NCBI GenBank assembly: GCA_023418925.1
Contig: JAEZYS010000003.1
Coordinates: 1 to 64,000 of the forward strand
Origin: Bacillota bacterium
GTDB taxonomy: Bacteria; Bacillota; Clostridia; Oscillospirales; Ruminococcaceae
Direction of reading: 5' to 3'
Length of the DNA: 64,000 bases
Both the position numbers and the translations under genes were made by a program. Of this stretch, positions 35,021-45,338 are shown one piece after another (position 1 is the stretch's first letter; each line of letters starts with the position of its first letter). The notes below the pieces were generated by a model. It searched no databases. It was not told where the DNA came from and worked only from the letters and a program-made list of their open reading frames with translations.

Positions 35021-37648
35021 ATGAAAAAAGAGCTGTCAAAGCTTTATGAGCCTAAAGAAGTTGAAGATAAAATATATAAGTTCTGGATGGACAATGAATG
35101 CTTCAAGGCTACTGTTGACAAGAAGAAAAAGCCTTATACAATCGTAATTCCACCTCCAAACATCACAGGTCAGCTTCATATGGGACATGCCCTTGATGAA
35201 ACATTCCAGGATATTCTTATCAGATGGAAGAGAATGTCCGGATACTCTGCTTTGTGGGTTCCTGGTACAGACCATGCCGCTATAGCAACTGAAGCGAAGA
35301 TTGTTGAAGCAATGCGTAAGGAAGGTATTCCTTCAAAAGAAGCTATCGGACGTGAAGCCTTCATGGAACGTGCATGGAAATGGAAGGAACAGTACAGCGG
35401 ACGTATTGTAGAACAGCTTATGAAGCTCGGTTCATCATGCGACTGGTCAAGGCTGCGCTTTACTATGGATGAAGGCTGTTCAAAGGCAGTTAAGGAAGTT
35501 TTCGTAAACCTCTATAATAAGGGCCTTATTTACAGAGGCGAAAGAATAATCAGCTGGTGTCCTCACTGTAAGACATCAATTTCTGATGCAGAAGTAAATT
35601 ATGAAGATCAGGCAGGCCATTTCTGGCATTTAAGATATCCATTGGCAGACGGAAGCGGCGAGTATTTACAGCTTGCAACAACCCGTCCTGAAACATTGCT
35701 GGGTGATACAGCAGTTGCTGTGAACCCTAACGATGACAGATATAAGAAATATATAGGCAAAAATGTAATCCTTCCGCTTGTAGGACGTGAAATTCCTGTT
35801 GTTGCTGATGATTATGTTGCCGTTGATTTTGGAACAGGTGTAGTTAAAATTACTCCTGCACATGACCCTAACGACTTTGAAGTAGGACTTCGTCACAATC
35901 TCCCTGTAATCAATGTTATGACTGATGATGCAAAGATTACTGGAGATTATCCTAAGTATGCAGGTATGGACAGATATGAAGCAAGAAAGGCAATTGTTGC
36001 TGACCTTGAAAAAGAAGGATTCCTTGTTAAGATTGAAGACCATGAGCATAATGTAGGAACTTGCTACCGTTGTTCAACAACAGTTGAACCAAGAGTTTCA
36101 ACACAATGGTTTGTTAAGATGGAACCTCTTGCAAAGCCTGCTATTGATGCAGTAAAGAACGGCGAAACAAAGTTTGTTCCTGAACGTTTTGAAAAGATTT
36201 ATTTCCACTGGCTTGAAAATATCAGAGACTGGTGTATTTCCCGTCAGATATGGTGGGGGCATCAGGTTCCTGCATTCTACTGTGACGACTGCGGAGAAAT
36301 GGTTGTAACAAAGGAAGAAAATCCTGTTTGTCCTAAGTGTGGAAAGCCAATGCGTCAGGACGACGATACTCTTGACACATGGTTCTCATCAGCATTATGG
36401 CCATTCTCAACACTTGGCTGGCCTGAAAAGACAGAAGACCTTGAATATTTCTACCCTACAAACACACTTGTTACAGCTTATGATATCATTTTCTTCTGGG
36501 TTGTAAGAATGATGTTCAGTGGTATTGAACATATGGGCAAGGTACCTTTTGATACAGTTCTTATCCATGGACTTATGCGTGATTCACAGGGCAGAAAGAT
36601 GTCCAAGTCACTTGGCAATGGTATTGATCCGCTTGTCGTAATTGATAACTACGGCGCTGATGCATTAAGATTTATGCTTGCAACAGGTAATTCACCTGGA
36701 AATGATATGCGTTTCTCCGAAGAAAAGATAAAGTCTTCAAGAAACTTTGCAAACAAGATATGGAATGCGTCAAGATTTATCATGATGAATCTTCCAGACA
36801 ATTTCAAACTAAACGGCTTACCTGAAAACCTCAATGTTGAGGACAAGTGGGTAATCAGCAAGTTCAATACACTTGCTGAGGAAGTTAATGAAAATCTTGA
36901 TAAATTTGAAATCGGTGTTGCAGTTCAGAAGCTTTATGACTTTATCTGGGATATTTACTGTGACTGGTATATTGAACTTACCAAGCCTAGAATCCAGGCA
37001 GGAGGAGAAACTGCTGAAACTGCTCAGACTGTACTTGTATTGGTAATGCAGGGTATGCTCAAGCTGCTCCATCCATTCATGCCATTCATAACTGAAGAAA
37101 TATGGACAGCTGTTTCAGACAGCGAAACACCTATCATGCTTTCTGATTTCCCTGTTTATGATGAAAAGCTTTCTTTCGAAAAGGAAGAATCAGATTTTGA
37201 GAAGATTATTTCTGCTATTAAGGCAATAAGAAACCGTCGATCAGAGATGAATGTTCCACCGTCTGTTAAGGCTGCTCTTCATATTGAAACAGCAGAAACA
37301 GCAATCTTTGAGCATGGAAGACTTTTCTTTGAAAGACTTGCATCAGCTTCAGAAATTATTATAGCTGAAAAGGCTGAAATCGAAGATGCAGTTACAGTTG
37401 TAACAGATTGCGCAAGAATATTTATTCCTCTTTCCGAACTTGTTGACAAGGAAAAGGAACTTGCAAGACTAAATAAGGAAAAGGCAGCAGTACAGAAGGA
37501 TATTGATTTTTCAAGCGGCAAGCTGAACAATCAGGGATTTATTTCAAAGGCTCCTGAACAGCAGATTGAAGCCGAAAAGGCAAAACTTGCAAAGGCTCAG
37601 GAAAAGATGACTAAGATTGAACAGTCAATTTCTGCCTTTAATAAATAA
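35021..37648 (+). CDS. valS: Valyl-tRNA synthetase
   Basis: 875 residues from ATG 35021 (GGGAGGATTCAAA upstream); the longer reading to 34919 lacks a site. Class I motifs: HIGH-type H-M-G-H (P-P-P-N-I-T-G-Q-L-H-M-G-H) near residue 45 and K-M-S-K-S (G-R-K-M-S-K-S-L-G-N) near residue 530. Editing domain (CP1) and a C-terminal coiled coil (about 805-870, K-E-K-E-L-A-R-L-N-K-E) are present. Charges tRNA-Val. Confidence 0.97.
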   Translation: MKKELSKLYEPKEVEDKIYKFWMDNECFKATVDKKKKPYTIVIPPPNITGQLHMGHALDETFQDILIRWKRMSGYSALWVPGTDHAAIATEAKIVEAMRKEGIPSKEAIGREAFMERAWKWKEQYSGRIVEQLMKLGSSCDWSRLRFTMDEGCSKAVKEVFVNLYNKGLIYRGERIISWCPHCKTSISDAEVNYEDQAGHFWHLRYPLADGSGEYLQLATTRPETLLGDTAVAVNPNDDRYKKYIGKNVILPLVGREIPVVADDYVAVDFGTGVVKITPAHDPNDFEVGLRHNLPVINVMTDDAKITGDYPKYAGMDRYEARKAIVADLEKEGFLVKIEDHEHNVGTCYRCSTTVEPRVSTQWFVKMEPLAKPAIDAVKNGETKFVPERFEKIYFHWLENIRDWCISRQIWWGHQVPAFYCDDCGEMVVTKEENPVCPKCGKPMRQDDDTLDTWFSSALWPFSTLGWPEKTEDLEYFYPTNTLVTAYDIIFFWVVRMMFSGIEHMGKVPFDTVLIHGLMRDSQGRKMSKSLGNGIDPLVVIDNYGADALRFMLATGNSPGNDMRFSEEKIKSSRNFANKIWNASRFIMMNLPDNFKLNGLPENLNVEDKWVISKFNTLAEEVNENLDKFEIGVAVQKLYDFIWDIYCDWYIELTKPRIQAGGETAETAQTVLVLVMQGMLKLLHPFMPFITEEIWTAVSDSETPIMLSDFPVYDEKLSFEKEESDFEKIISAIKAIRNRRSEMNVPPSVKAALHIETAETAIFEHGRLFFERLASASEIIIAEKAEIEDAVTVVTDCARIFIPLSELVDKEKELARLNKEKAAVQKDIDFSSGKLNNQGFISKAPEQQIEAEKAKLAKAQEKMTKIEQSISAFNK

Positions 37649-37655
37649 TTAATTT

Positions 37656-37684
37656 GGGGCAGGGTTAAAGCCTTGCCCCTTTTT
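37656..37684 (+). terminator. valS terminator
   Basis: GGGGCAGG / CCTTGCCCC hairpin (one bulge) followed by TTTTT, 8 nt after the stop codon. Confidence 0.85.
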
Positions 37685-37739
37685 CATAGCTACTCGTTGT
37701 TATTAAATCCCTTTTAAGTTTACTTTAAGGAGTGGTGAT

Positions 37740-39011
37740 ATGCAGATTTTTGAGGCAATGCAGTTTCTTAATTCTTTTTCTAAGCTCGGAAAAAGGGTAA
37801 TGGATCTGTCAAGGTTTCAGACGCTGATGAACAGACTCGGTAATCCTCAGGATAAACTGAAGGTTATTCATGTTACAGGAACAAACGGCAAGGGATCAGT
37901 TGTCAGAATGCTTGCTAATATGCTTACAAAGGCTAAGTACAAAACAGGTGAATTTACATCACCATATATTTACACTTATAATGACAGAATTAAAATAGAC
38001 GGAATAAATATTTCTGATCAGGAATTGTGTGCTATTCTTGAATCAGTAGCACCCGCACTTCATATGGATAACGGATATTCCCAGTTTGAAATAACAACTG
38101 CAATTGCATTTTTGTATTTTTATTGGCAGAAATGTGACGTTGTTGTCCTTGAAACAGGACTTGGAGGTTTATTTGACTGCACAAATATAATTAAAAACCC
38201 TGTTGTTACGGTTATCACTTCAGTATCATTGGATCATATGAAAATACTTGGAAATACAATTGAAGAAATAGCAAAGCAGAAGGCTGGTATAATAAAGCCC
38301 TCCTGTCCGGTAATTCTTGCTCCTTATAATAAAGAATCAGTAAGAAAAATTATATATAATACTGCTTCAGTAAATGGCTCTTACTTTTATGTTCCTGATA
38401 CACAACGTCTTAGAGTAATCAGTTCTGATATAGCTGGTAATCAGTTTATCTACAAAAATTATGAATACCGCACACAAATGGCTGGATTACATCAGATTAC
38501 AAATGCACTTACTGCAATTGAAACTGCAAAAGTACTTTGTCATTCAGAATTTGGGAACCTTGATTTTCCACATATATATGAGGGTATAAAAACTGCATTG
38601 GTGCCATCAAGATGCCAGGTAATAAGAGAGAAGGATCCTGTTTTTATCGTAGACGGAGCACACAATCCGGATGGAATGAAAACTCTTGCAGACTTTATCA
38701 AGAAAATGCCGCAGCATCCAAAAATTCTGGTCTGTGGTATGCTTCAGGACAAGGATTGGGTCAGCACGATAAATGAGATAACGCCATATATAGACAGAGC
38801 TATCTGCGTTGATGGATTTACTGCAAATACTGTTTTTGCTCCTGTACTAGCTGACAGGTTTAAGGATGCTGAAACTGCAAGTATAGATAATGCAGTTGTA
38901 AGGGCATTAAGATTGTCTGGCGATGGTGGAATGGTGATATGTGCAGGCTCATTGTATTTATCCTCTGCACTGCTTAAAACAAGAGCTGTTAACGATTACT
39001 ATATGAGATAA
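37740..39011 (+). CDS. folC: Folylpolyglutamate synthase
   Basis: 423 residues. Mur-ligase-like ATPase with the P-loop H-V-T-G-T-N-G-K-G-S, the G-L-G-G-L-F-D-C-T-N and S-L-D-H motifs, and a C-terminal Mur ligase domain (V-D-G-A-H-N-P-D-G). Adds glutamate to dihydrofolate or tetrahydrofolate. In Firmicutes valS-folC is a common pair; here they are separated by a terminator. AAGGAGTGGTGAT precedes ATG, an ideal site. Confidence 0.95.
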   Translation: MQIFEAMQFLNSFSKLGKRVMDLSRFQTLMNRLGNPQDKLKVIHVTGTNGKGSVVRMLANMLTKAKYKTGEFTSPYIYTYNDRIKIDGINISDQELCAILESVAPALHMDNGYSQFEITTAIAFLYFYWQKCDVVVLETGLGGLFDCTNIIKNPVVTVITSVSLDHMKILGNTIEEIAKQKAGIIKPSCPVILAPYNKESVRKIIYNTASVNGSYFYVPDTQRLRVISSDIAGNQFIYKNYEYRTQMAGLHQITNALTAIETAKVLCHSEFGNLDFPHIYEGIKTALVPSRCQVIREKDPVFIVDGAHNPDGMKTLADFIKKMPQHPKILVCGMLQDKDWVSTINEITPYIDRAICVDGFTANTVFAPVLADRFKDAETASIDNAVVRALRLSGDGGMVICAGSLYLSSALLKTRAVNDYYMR

Positions 39012-39107
39012 AGTTAAGACGTTTTAATTCCTGCTTATGGCAATTTTGTTTGTGATAACTGCACAACAGGTTACAAGAAAATTTTATGTTTTATTTTACG
39101 AAATTTA

Positions 39108-39136
39108 TTGTATTTAAACGTTTAAGATGTTATAAT
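39108..39136 (+). promoter_or_regulatory. Cellobiose phosphorylase promoter with LacI-type operator in the spacer
   Basis: TTGTAT (39108-39113), 17-bp spacer, TATAAT (39131-39136). A perfect palindrome TTAAACGTTTAA (39114-39125) with central CG, the shape of LacI/PurR-family operators, starts directly after the -35 box. A repressor bound there would block polymerase. No LacI gene is in the window. Confidence 0.8.
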
Positions 39137-39238
39137 GTTTATAAGTGTTATGCTATGGGAATAGCATTCATTTTAGGATATCCGTATATTTATAATAACG
39201 GATACATTTTTATTATAATAAAGAATGAGGTATGTAGG

Positions 39239-41704
39239 ATGAAATTCGGGTTTTTTGATGATGCAAAAAAAGAATACGTTATTACTTCCCCAAGGACTCC
39301 TTATCCATGGATAAACTATCTTGGAACACAGGATTTTTTTGCGCTTATTTCTAATACTGCAGGTGGCTATCATTTCTATAAGGATGCCCGTCTTGCAAGA
39401 ATTACACGTTACCGTTACAATAATGTTCCTGTCGATGAAGGCGGACGTTATTTCTACATAAACGACAACGGTACAGTCTGGAATCCAGGTTGGTCCCCGG
39501 TAAAGACAGAACTTGACAAATATGAATGTCGCCACGGTATGGGTTATACAAGAATTATCGGTAAGAAAAATGACCTTTCTGCTGATGTAACTTTCTTTGT
39601 ACCACAGAATTTCAATGGTGAAGTTCAGAAGGTTGTCCTCAAGAATGAAGGCAATGCTAAGAAAACATTCAAGTTCTTCTCATTCATTGAATGGTGTCTT
39701 TGGGACGCACAGGATGACTCAACAAACTTCCAGAGAAACTTTAACACAGGCGATGTTGAAATTGAAGGCTCAACATTCTTCCATAAGACTGAATACAAGG
39801 AAAGACGTAACCACTTTGCTTTCTATACAGTAAACGATTCAATTGATGGTTATGATACAGACAGAGAGTCATTCATGGGACTTTACAACGGTTTCCATAA
39901 TCCTCAGACTGTATTTGCAGGCAAGCCAAATATGTCTGTAGCAGACGGTTGGTCACCTGTTGCTTCACACTTCAAGGAATTCACTCTTGAACCAGGCGCA
40001 GAAAAGACACTTGTTTTCATTCTCGGATATGTTGAAAATCCATATGAAAAGAAGTTTAATGCTGATGGCTCAATGAATAAGTCAAAAGCTTATGAAATGA
40101 TGAAGCAGTTTGATTCAGCTGAAAAGGTTGACGCTGCTCTTGAAGAACTCAAGAAAACATGGGATGCACTTCTTGCAAAGTACAACATTAATTCATCTGA
40201 AGAAAAGCTCAACAGACAGATTAATATCTGGAACCAGTATCAGTGTATGGTTACATTTAACCTCTCACGTTCAGCTTCATATTTTGAAAGCGGTATCGGA
40301 CGTGGAATGGGCTTCAGAGATTCTAATCAGGACCTTCTCGGATTTGTTCATCAGATTCCTGAACGTGCCAGAGAAAGAATACTCGATCTTGCTGCTACTC
40401 AGCTTGAAGACGGCGGTAACTACCATCAGTATCAGCCGCTTACAAAGAAGGGCAATGATGCTGCAGGTACAAACTTTAACGATGATCCATTGTGGATGAT
40501 TCTTTCTACAGCTGCATATATCAAGGAAACAGGCGACTTTGGAATTCTTGATGAAATGGTTCCTTACAAGAATGATGAAAAGCTTGCTCAGACAATGCTT
40601 GACCATCTCAAGCGTTCATTCTACCATGTTGTAAATAACAAGGGCCCTCACGGTCTCCCACTTTCAGGACGTGCTGACTGGAATGACTGCCTTAACCTCA
40701 ACTGCTTCTCAAGGGTTCCTGGTGAAAGTTTCCAGAATACAGCAAGCAACATTGAAAAGGAAGTAAACCCTGAAACAGGCGCTCCGCTCAACGAACAGAC
40801 TGCTGAATCAGTTCTCATTGCAGGTATGTTCACATACATCGGACCTGAATACGTTGCTCTCTGCCGCAAGAAGGGCTTCACAGCTGATGCAGATGCAGCA
40901 CAGGCTGAAATCGACAAGATGAAGGAAGCTATCATTGAATTCGGTTGGGACGGCGACTGGTTTATGAGAGCTTATGACGCTTATGGCAAGAAGGTTGGTT
41001 CTAAGGATAATGACGAAGGCAAGATCTTCATTGAACCACAGGGCTTCTGCATTATGTCTGATATCGGTGGTAAGGAATATACTGAAAAGACAATGAAGAG
41101 CATTGAAGAACGCCTTGGAACAAAGCATGGTCTTGTTCTTAACAACCCTGCATTCACTGATTACATTGTTGAATACGGTGAAATTTCTACATATCCAGGT
41201 GGATATAAGGAAAACGCTGGTATATTCTGCCACAACAACGCATGGATTATGTGTGCTGCTGCTTACGCTGGCATGGGTGACAGAGCATGGGATTACTATA
41301 CAAGAATTGCTCCTGCATATCAGGAAGATGAACAGCTTCACAGAACTGAACCATATGTATATGCACAGATGGTTGCAGGTAAGGATGCAAAGCGTTTCGG
41401 TGAAGCTAAGAACAGCTGGCTCACAGGTACCGCTGCTTGGAACTTTGTTGCTGTTTCACAGTATATTCTCGGTATAATCCCTGATTATGACGGGCTTAAG
41501 ATTGATCCATGTATTCCATGTGCGTGGGATGGCTACACAGTATCCCGTATGTTCAGAGGTGCAACATATAACATTAAGATTGAAAACCCTTCACATGTTT
41601 CAAAGGGTATCAAGTCTGTTACTGTTGACGGAAAGGCTATCGACGGAAATATTCTTCCTGTATTTACAGAAGGAACACATGAAGTTGTAGCTATAATGGG
41701 TTAA
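39239..41704 (+). CDS. Cellobiose phosphorylase (GH94)
   Basis: 821 residues from ATG 39239 (GAGGTATGTAGG upstream). The N-terminus M-K-F-G-F-F-D-D-A-K-K-E-Y-V and P-W-I-N-Y-L-G are nearly identical to the clostridial enzyme. GH94 features include G-M-G-F-R-D-S-N-Q-D-L-L with the catalytic Asp in the (alpha/alpha)6 barrel, and the H-Q-Y-Q-P-L-T segment. Cleaves cellobiose with phosphate into glucose-1-phosphate and glucose, saving ATP. No cellobiose transporter is adjacent; control by a LacI repressor is suggested by the promoter. Confidence 0.95.
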   Translation: MKFGFFDDAKKEYVITSPRTPYPWINYLGTQDFFALISNTAGGYHFYKDARLARITRYRYNNVPVDEGGRYFYINDNGTVWNPGWSPVKTELDKYECRHGMGYTRIIGKKNDLSADVTFFVPQNFNGEVQKVVLKNEGNAKKTFKFFSFIEWCLWDAQDDSTNFQRNFNTGDVEIEGSTFFHKTEYKERRNHFAFYTVNDSIDGYDTDRESFMGLYNGFHNPQTVFAGKPNMSVADGWSPVASHFKEFTLEPGAEKTLVFILGYVENPYEKKFNADGSMNKSKAYEMMKQFDSAEKVDAALEELKKTWDALLAKYNINSSEEKLNRQINIWNQYQCMVTFNLSRSASYFESGIGRGMGFRDSNQDLLGFVHQIPERARERILDLAATQLEDGGNYHQYQPLTKKGNDAAGTNFNDDPLWMILSTAAYIKETGDFGILDEMVPYKNDEKLAQTMLDHLKRSFYHVVNNKGPHGLPLSGRADWNDCLNLNCFSRVPGESFQNTASNIEKEVNPETGAPLNEQTAESVLIAGMFTYIGPEYVALCRKKGFTADADAAQAEIDKMKEAIIEFGWDGDWFMRAYDAYGKKVGSKDNDEGKIFIEPQGFCIMSDIGGKEYTEKTMKSIEERLGTKHGLVLNNPAFTDYIVEYGEISTYPGGYKENAGIFCHNNAWIMCAAAYAGMGDRAWDYYTRIAPAYQEDEQLHRTEPYVYAQMVAGKDAKRFGEAKNSWLTGTAAWNFVAVSQYILGIIPDYDGLKIDPCIPCAWDGYTVSRMFRGATYNIKIENPSHVSKGIKSVTVDGKAIDGNILPVFTEGTHEVVAIMG

Positions 41705-41725
41705 TTACTTCTGTATAAAAATTAT

Positions 41726-41763
41726 AAATCCGGATATTGTAAAAATTCAATATCCGGATTTTT
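41726..41763 (+). terminator. Cellobiose phosphorylase terminator
   Basis: Perfect 14-bp arms AAATCCGGATATTG / CAATATCCGGATTT followed by TTTG, 22 nt after the stop. Confidence 0.9.
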
Positions 41764-41899
41764 GTATATGTTATTTGTATTTAAGTAGCATATAGATAAA
41801 CTTATATCATATATTTGCAACTGATAAAAAATATATCAGAATTTTTTACTATTAATGCAATATATTAAATAAAAATGTGAAGCTGCTTTTTAGCCTAGA

Positions 41900-42139
41900 C
41901 TATACGGTATATTTTATTGAAATATACTCGCTGATTACTTCTTCCAAAGTAGACGGAAGAACACAGTTATCAATAACAATATTATAAATCTCGTTTATCT
42001 GATTAAAATCAGTTGTGATATTTGGAACACTTTTTTTTTCAATTTTTCCATCATTTCCGTAGTACACCTCTATACCGTATGATACTTTATCAAATTTATC
42101 TCCACATACCAGTTTATACAAAATTTTGTCGTTGGCCAT
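41900..42139 (-). CDS. Small conserved protein (DUF6514-like)
   Basis: About 79 residues from ATG 42139 (AGAGGTAAAA just before); ATGs at 42163 and 42175 are alternatives. The sequence is short, charged and shares the K-L-V-C ... Y-G-I-E-V-Y pattern of uncharacterised small clostridial proteins sometimes called DUF6514. No function known. It is divergent from clpB. Confidence 0.55.
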   Translation of the reverse strand: MANDKILYKLVCGDKFDKVSYGIEVYYGNDGKIEKKSVPNITTDFNQINEIYNIVIDNCVLPSTLEEVISEYISIKYTV

Positions 42140-42486
42140 TTTTACCTCTTTTATTGTCTGCATTAAAAAATTCATTCCTTCCTCATAAAGTATTTACAAT
42201 ACCTGATAAAGAAAGTATATCTTAATTGTGAGTAATTAACAAGTTAAAAGAGATTACATAATTCTACATAATTTTCATTTATTTGTTTATCATGTATTTT
42301 TTTAAAATCAAGAGTAAACATCTGTATACATTTTTACAAAATACATTAAAATTTTGTAAAATTACACAACAATAAAATATTGATTTTGATATATATTAAT
42401 GCTATAATTAATATAATATTATAGCCACTTTATGTTATAATAAATTAACAATTTAATTAATTTAGTCAAAAAGGATGGTAAAAGAT
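42140..42486. other. Intergenic region with the clpB promoter
   Basis: AT-rich region between the DUF6514-like gene (minus) and clpB (plus). The clpB promoter is at 42380-42408. No CIRCE repeat and no CtsR heptad pair is visible, so the usual heat-shock controls are not supported. Confidence 0.55.
42380..42408 (+). promoter_or_regulatory. clpB promoter
   Basis: TTGATT (42380-42385), 17-bp spacer, TATAAT (42403-42408), about 78 nt before ATG. Confidence 0.65.
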
Positions 42487-45084
42487 ATGAATGCTCAGAT
42501 GTTTACAAAAAAATCCATTGATGCAATTAACGGTGCACAGAGTGTTGCCATTGAATACCAGAATTTGAATGTTGAACAAGAGCATATACTCTTTGCATTA
42601 CTAAAGCAGGATAATGGACTTATTCCTCAGTTGTTTATAAAAATGGGTGTGGATAACAATGCTATAATTAATTCAATTGAAAAAAGTATTTCTACCCTTC
42701 CAAAAGTCACAGGTTCAGGCAGAGAGGCAAATACTGTATATATTACACAGGATCTTGACAAATGTCTGAATCAGGCAGAAAAAATTGCAAAGCATATGAG
42801 CGATGAATATGTTTCTGTTGAACATATTGTTCTTGCACTTTTTGAAACTGCAAATGATAAAATTAAGAAGATTTTCAAGGACTATTCCATTACAAAGGAT
42901 AAGTTCCTTACTGCATTGTCAGAAGTAAGAGGAAATCAGAGGGTTACAAATGATACTCCTGAAAATACGTATGATGTTCTTAAAAAGTTTGGTCAGGACC
43001 TTGTTGAACTTGCCAGAAATAATAAGCTTGACCCAGTTATCGGACGTGACACAGAAATCAGAAACGTTGTCAGGATTCTTTCAAGAAAAACAAAGAATAA
43101 CCCTGTTATTATCGGTGAACCTGGTGTTGGTAAAACTGCAATTGCTGAGGGACTTGCAATAAGAATAGTAAAGGGCGATGTACCTGACAACTTGAAGGAT
43201 TGCACAATTTTTTCTCTTGATATGGGTAGCCTTATGGCTGGAGCAAAGTTCAAGGGTGAATTTGAGGAACGTCTTAAAGCTGTATTGAATGAGGTTAAAA
43301 AGTCCGACGGTAAAATCATTATGTTTATTGATGAACTTCATGTTATCGTCGGTGCAGGCAAATCTGACGGTGCTATGGATGCGGGAAATCTCCTCAAGCC
43401 TATGCTTGCAAGAGGTGAGCTGCATTGTATCGGTGCAACAACTTTAAATGAATACAGAAAATATATTGAAAAAGACCCTGCACTTGCAAGGCGTTTCCAG
43501 CCTGTTATGGCTGACGAGCCTACAGTTGAAGATACAATTTCAATTCTAAGAGGTCTTAAGGAGCGTTACGAAGTATTCCACGGTGTAAGAATTCAGGACT
43601 CAGCTCTTATTACTGCTGCTGTCCTTTCAAACAGATATATTTCTGACAGGTTCCTTCCTGATAAGGCAATTGACCTTGTTGATGAGGCATGTGCATTAAT
43701 CAAGACTGAAATGGATTCTATGCCTTCTGAACTTGATGATCTTTCAAGAAAAATCATGCAGCAGGAAATTGCTGAAACTGCACTTAAAAAGGAAGACAGC
43801 AAGCTTGCACAGGAAGAACTTTCAGAAATTCAGAAAGAACTTGCGGAAATGCGTTCTGAATTTACCCAGATGTATACAAAGTGGGAAAACGAAAAGACAG
43901 TTATTACAAAACTCCAGAAGTTGCGTGAAGATATTGAAAAGACAAATGCAGAGATTACAAATGCTGAAAGAAAATATGACCTTGACAAGGCTGCTGAACT
44001 AAAATACGGCAAACTGCCTGCTTTACAGAAGGAGTTGCAGGAAGCTGAAGTTGAAGCTGAAAAGCAGAAGGGTGAGGGTTATCTCCTCCGTGACAGAGTA
44101 ACAGATGAAGAAATAGCAAGGATTGTCGGACGATGGACAGGTATACCTGTTTCAAAGCTTATGGAGGGTGAAAGAGAAAAACTGTTGTCGCTTGAAGACT
44201 TACTACATGAACGTGTAATTGGTCAGGATGAAGCTGTACAGAAAGTCAGTGAGGCTATTCTGCGTTCAAGGGCAGGTATTCAGGACCCAAACAGACCTAT
44301 CGGTTCATTCCTGTTCATGGGACCTACAGGGGTCGGTAAGACGGAACTTGCAAAGGCACTTGCACAGGCTTTGTTTGACGATGAGAAAAACATTGTCCGC
44401 ATTGATATGACTGAATATATGGAGAAACATTCTGTAAGCAGACTGATAGGAGCGCCTCCGGGATACGTTGGATATGAAGAGGGTGGCCAGCTTACCGAGG
44501 CTGTAAGAAGAAAGCCTTATGCTGTTGTTCTCTTTGATGAGGTTGAAAAGGCTCATGCTGATGTGTTCAATATCATGCTTCAGATTCTTGATGATGGACG
44601 TATAACCGATTCACAGGGAAGAACAGTTGACTTCAAGAATACAATTATTATCCTGACATCAAACTTAGGATCAGACTATATTCTTGATGGAATCACAGAA
44701 GATAATGAAATTTCAGATGATGCAAAGGAAGCAGTAAATATACTTCTCAAGTCACATTTCCGTCCTGAATTCCTCAACAGACTTGATGAAATTGTATTCT
44801 ATAAGCCGCTGTCAAAGAAGGAAATATATCCTATCATAGACCTTATGCTCAAGGATTTGCAGAAGAGACTCAAGAGCAAACAGCTTACTGTTACAGTTAC
44901 TGATGATGCAAAGGAATATATCGTAAAGGAAGGTTACGACCCTGTTTACGGAGCAAGACCATTGAAGAGGTTTATTCAGAGTAAGCTTGAAACACTTATT
45001 GCAAAGAAAATCATTGCTGATGATATTCAGCCATATACAGAACTTGTCGTTGATTATGACGGAAGCAATGTCTTAATAAAATGA
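42487..45084 (+). CDS. clpB: ClpB disaggregase (Hsp104 family)
   Basis: 865 residues from ATG 42487. N-terminal Clp repeat domain (about 1-145), first AAA+ domain (Walker A G-E-P-G-V-G-K-T-A, about 200), M-domain coiled coil (about 400-520, which marks ClpB rather than ClpC), second AAA+ (Walker A G-P-T-G-V-G-K-T-E) and C-terminal D2 domain. Rescues aggregated proteins together with DnaK. The upstream ATG at 42475 abuts the AAAAAGG and is less likely. Confidence 0.95.
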   Translation: MNAQMFTKKSIDAINGAQSVAIEYQNLNVEQEHILFALLKQDNGLIPQLFIKMGVDNNAIINSIEKSISTLPKVTGSGREANTVYITQDLDKCLNQAEKIAKHMSDEYVSVEHIVLALFETANDKIKKIFKDYSITKDKFLTALSEVRGNQRVTNDTPENTYDVLKKFGQDLVELARNNKLDPVIGRDTEIRNVVRILSRKTKNNPVIIGEPGVGKTAIAEGLAIRIVKGDVPDNLKDCTIFSLDMGSLMAGAKFKGEFEERLKAVLNEVKKSDGKIIMFIDELHVIVGAGKSDGAMDAGNLLKPMLARGELHCIGATTLNEYRKYIEKDPALARRFQPVMADEPTVEDTISILRGLKERYEVFHGVRIQDSALITAAVLSNRYISDRFLPDKAIDLVDEACALIKTEMDSMPSELDDLSRKIMQQEIAETALKKEDSKLAQEELSEIQKELAEMRSEFTQMYTKWENEKTVITKLQKLREDIEKTNAEITNAERKYDLDKAAELKYGKLPALQKELQEAEVEAEKQKGEGYLLRDRVTDEEIARIVGRWTGIPVSKLMEGEREKLLSLEDLLHERVIGQDEAVQKVSEAILRSRAGIQDPNRPIGSFLFMGPTGVGKTELAKALAQALFDDEKNIVRIDMTEYMEKHSVSRLIGAPPGYVGYEEGGQLTEAVRRKPYAVVLFDEVEKAHADVFNIMLQILDDGRITDSQGRTVDFKNTIIILTSNLGSDYILDGITEDNEISDDAKEAVNILLKSHFRPEFLNRLDEIVFYKPLSKKEIYPIIDLMLKDLQKRLKSKQLTVTVTDDAKEYIVKEGYDPVYGARPLKRFIQSKLETLIAKKIIADDIQPYTELVVDYDGSNVLIK

Positions 45085-45338
45085 AAAGTTCGCCAGCCTT
45101 TCAAGGCTGTAGGGTTCAAAGGGACAAAGTCCCTTGTCGCTGTCTGCAGACAGCGAAATACTCCAGACAAAAAACGGATCAGAGTGTGAGAATTGCTGCA
45201 GCAAAGCGACAGCTTTTCGTAGGAGAAAAGTATGTTTTCAACATACTTGCGAACACGACCGCTCTCATTTGTTGTCCTACTCAATGAATTAGCCTCTTAA
45301 ACAGTCCAGTGGACTGTTTAAGACAAAGTAGTTTTATC
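45085..45338. repeat. Dense cluster of palindromes downstream of clpB
   Basis: At least seven perfect or near-perfect palindromes in about 240 nt: AGCCTT/AAGGCT, GGGAC/GTCCC, GCTGTCTGCAGACAGC, TTGCTGCAGCAA, CTTTTC/GAAAAG, AAGTATGTT/AACATACTT and CTTAAACAGTCCA/TGGACTGTTTAAG (the last about 45297-45323). It is not CRISPR (no equal-spaced identical repeat). It looks like a composite palindromic repetitive element. clpB's own terminator is not otherwise obvious. Confidence 0.6.

Noticed and set aside
40808..41341. 177-codon minus-strand reading
   Set aside because: Antisense to cellobiose phosphorylase, which has full family conservation.
42140..42486. CIRCE or CtsR site for clpB
   Set aside because: No TTAGCACTC palindrome and no paired CtsR heptads found.
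45085..45338. CRISPR array
   Set aside because: Palindromes differ in sequence and spacing; there is no repeated unit or spacer pattern.
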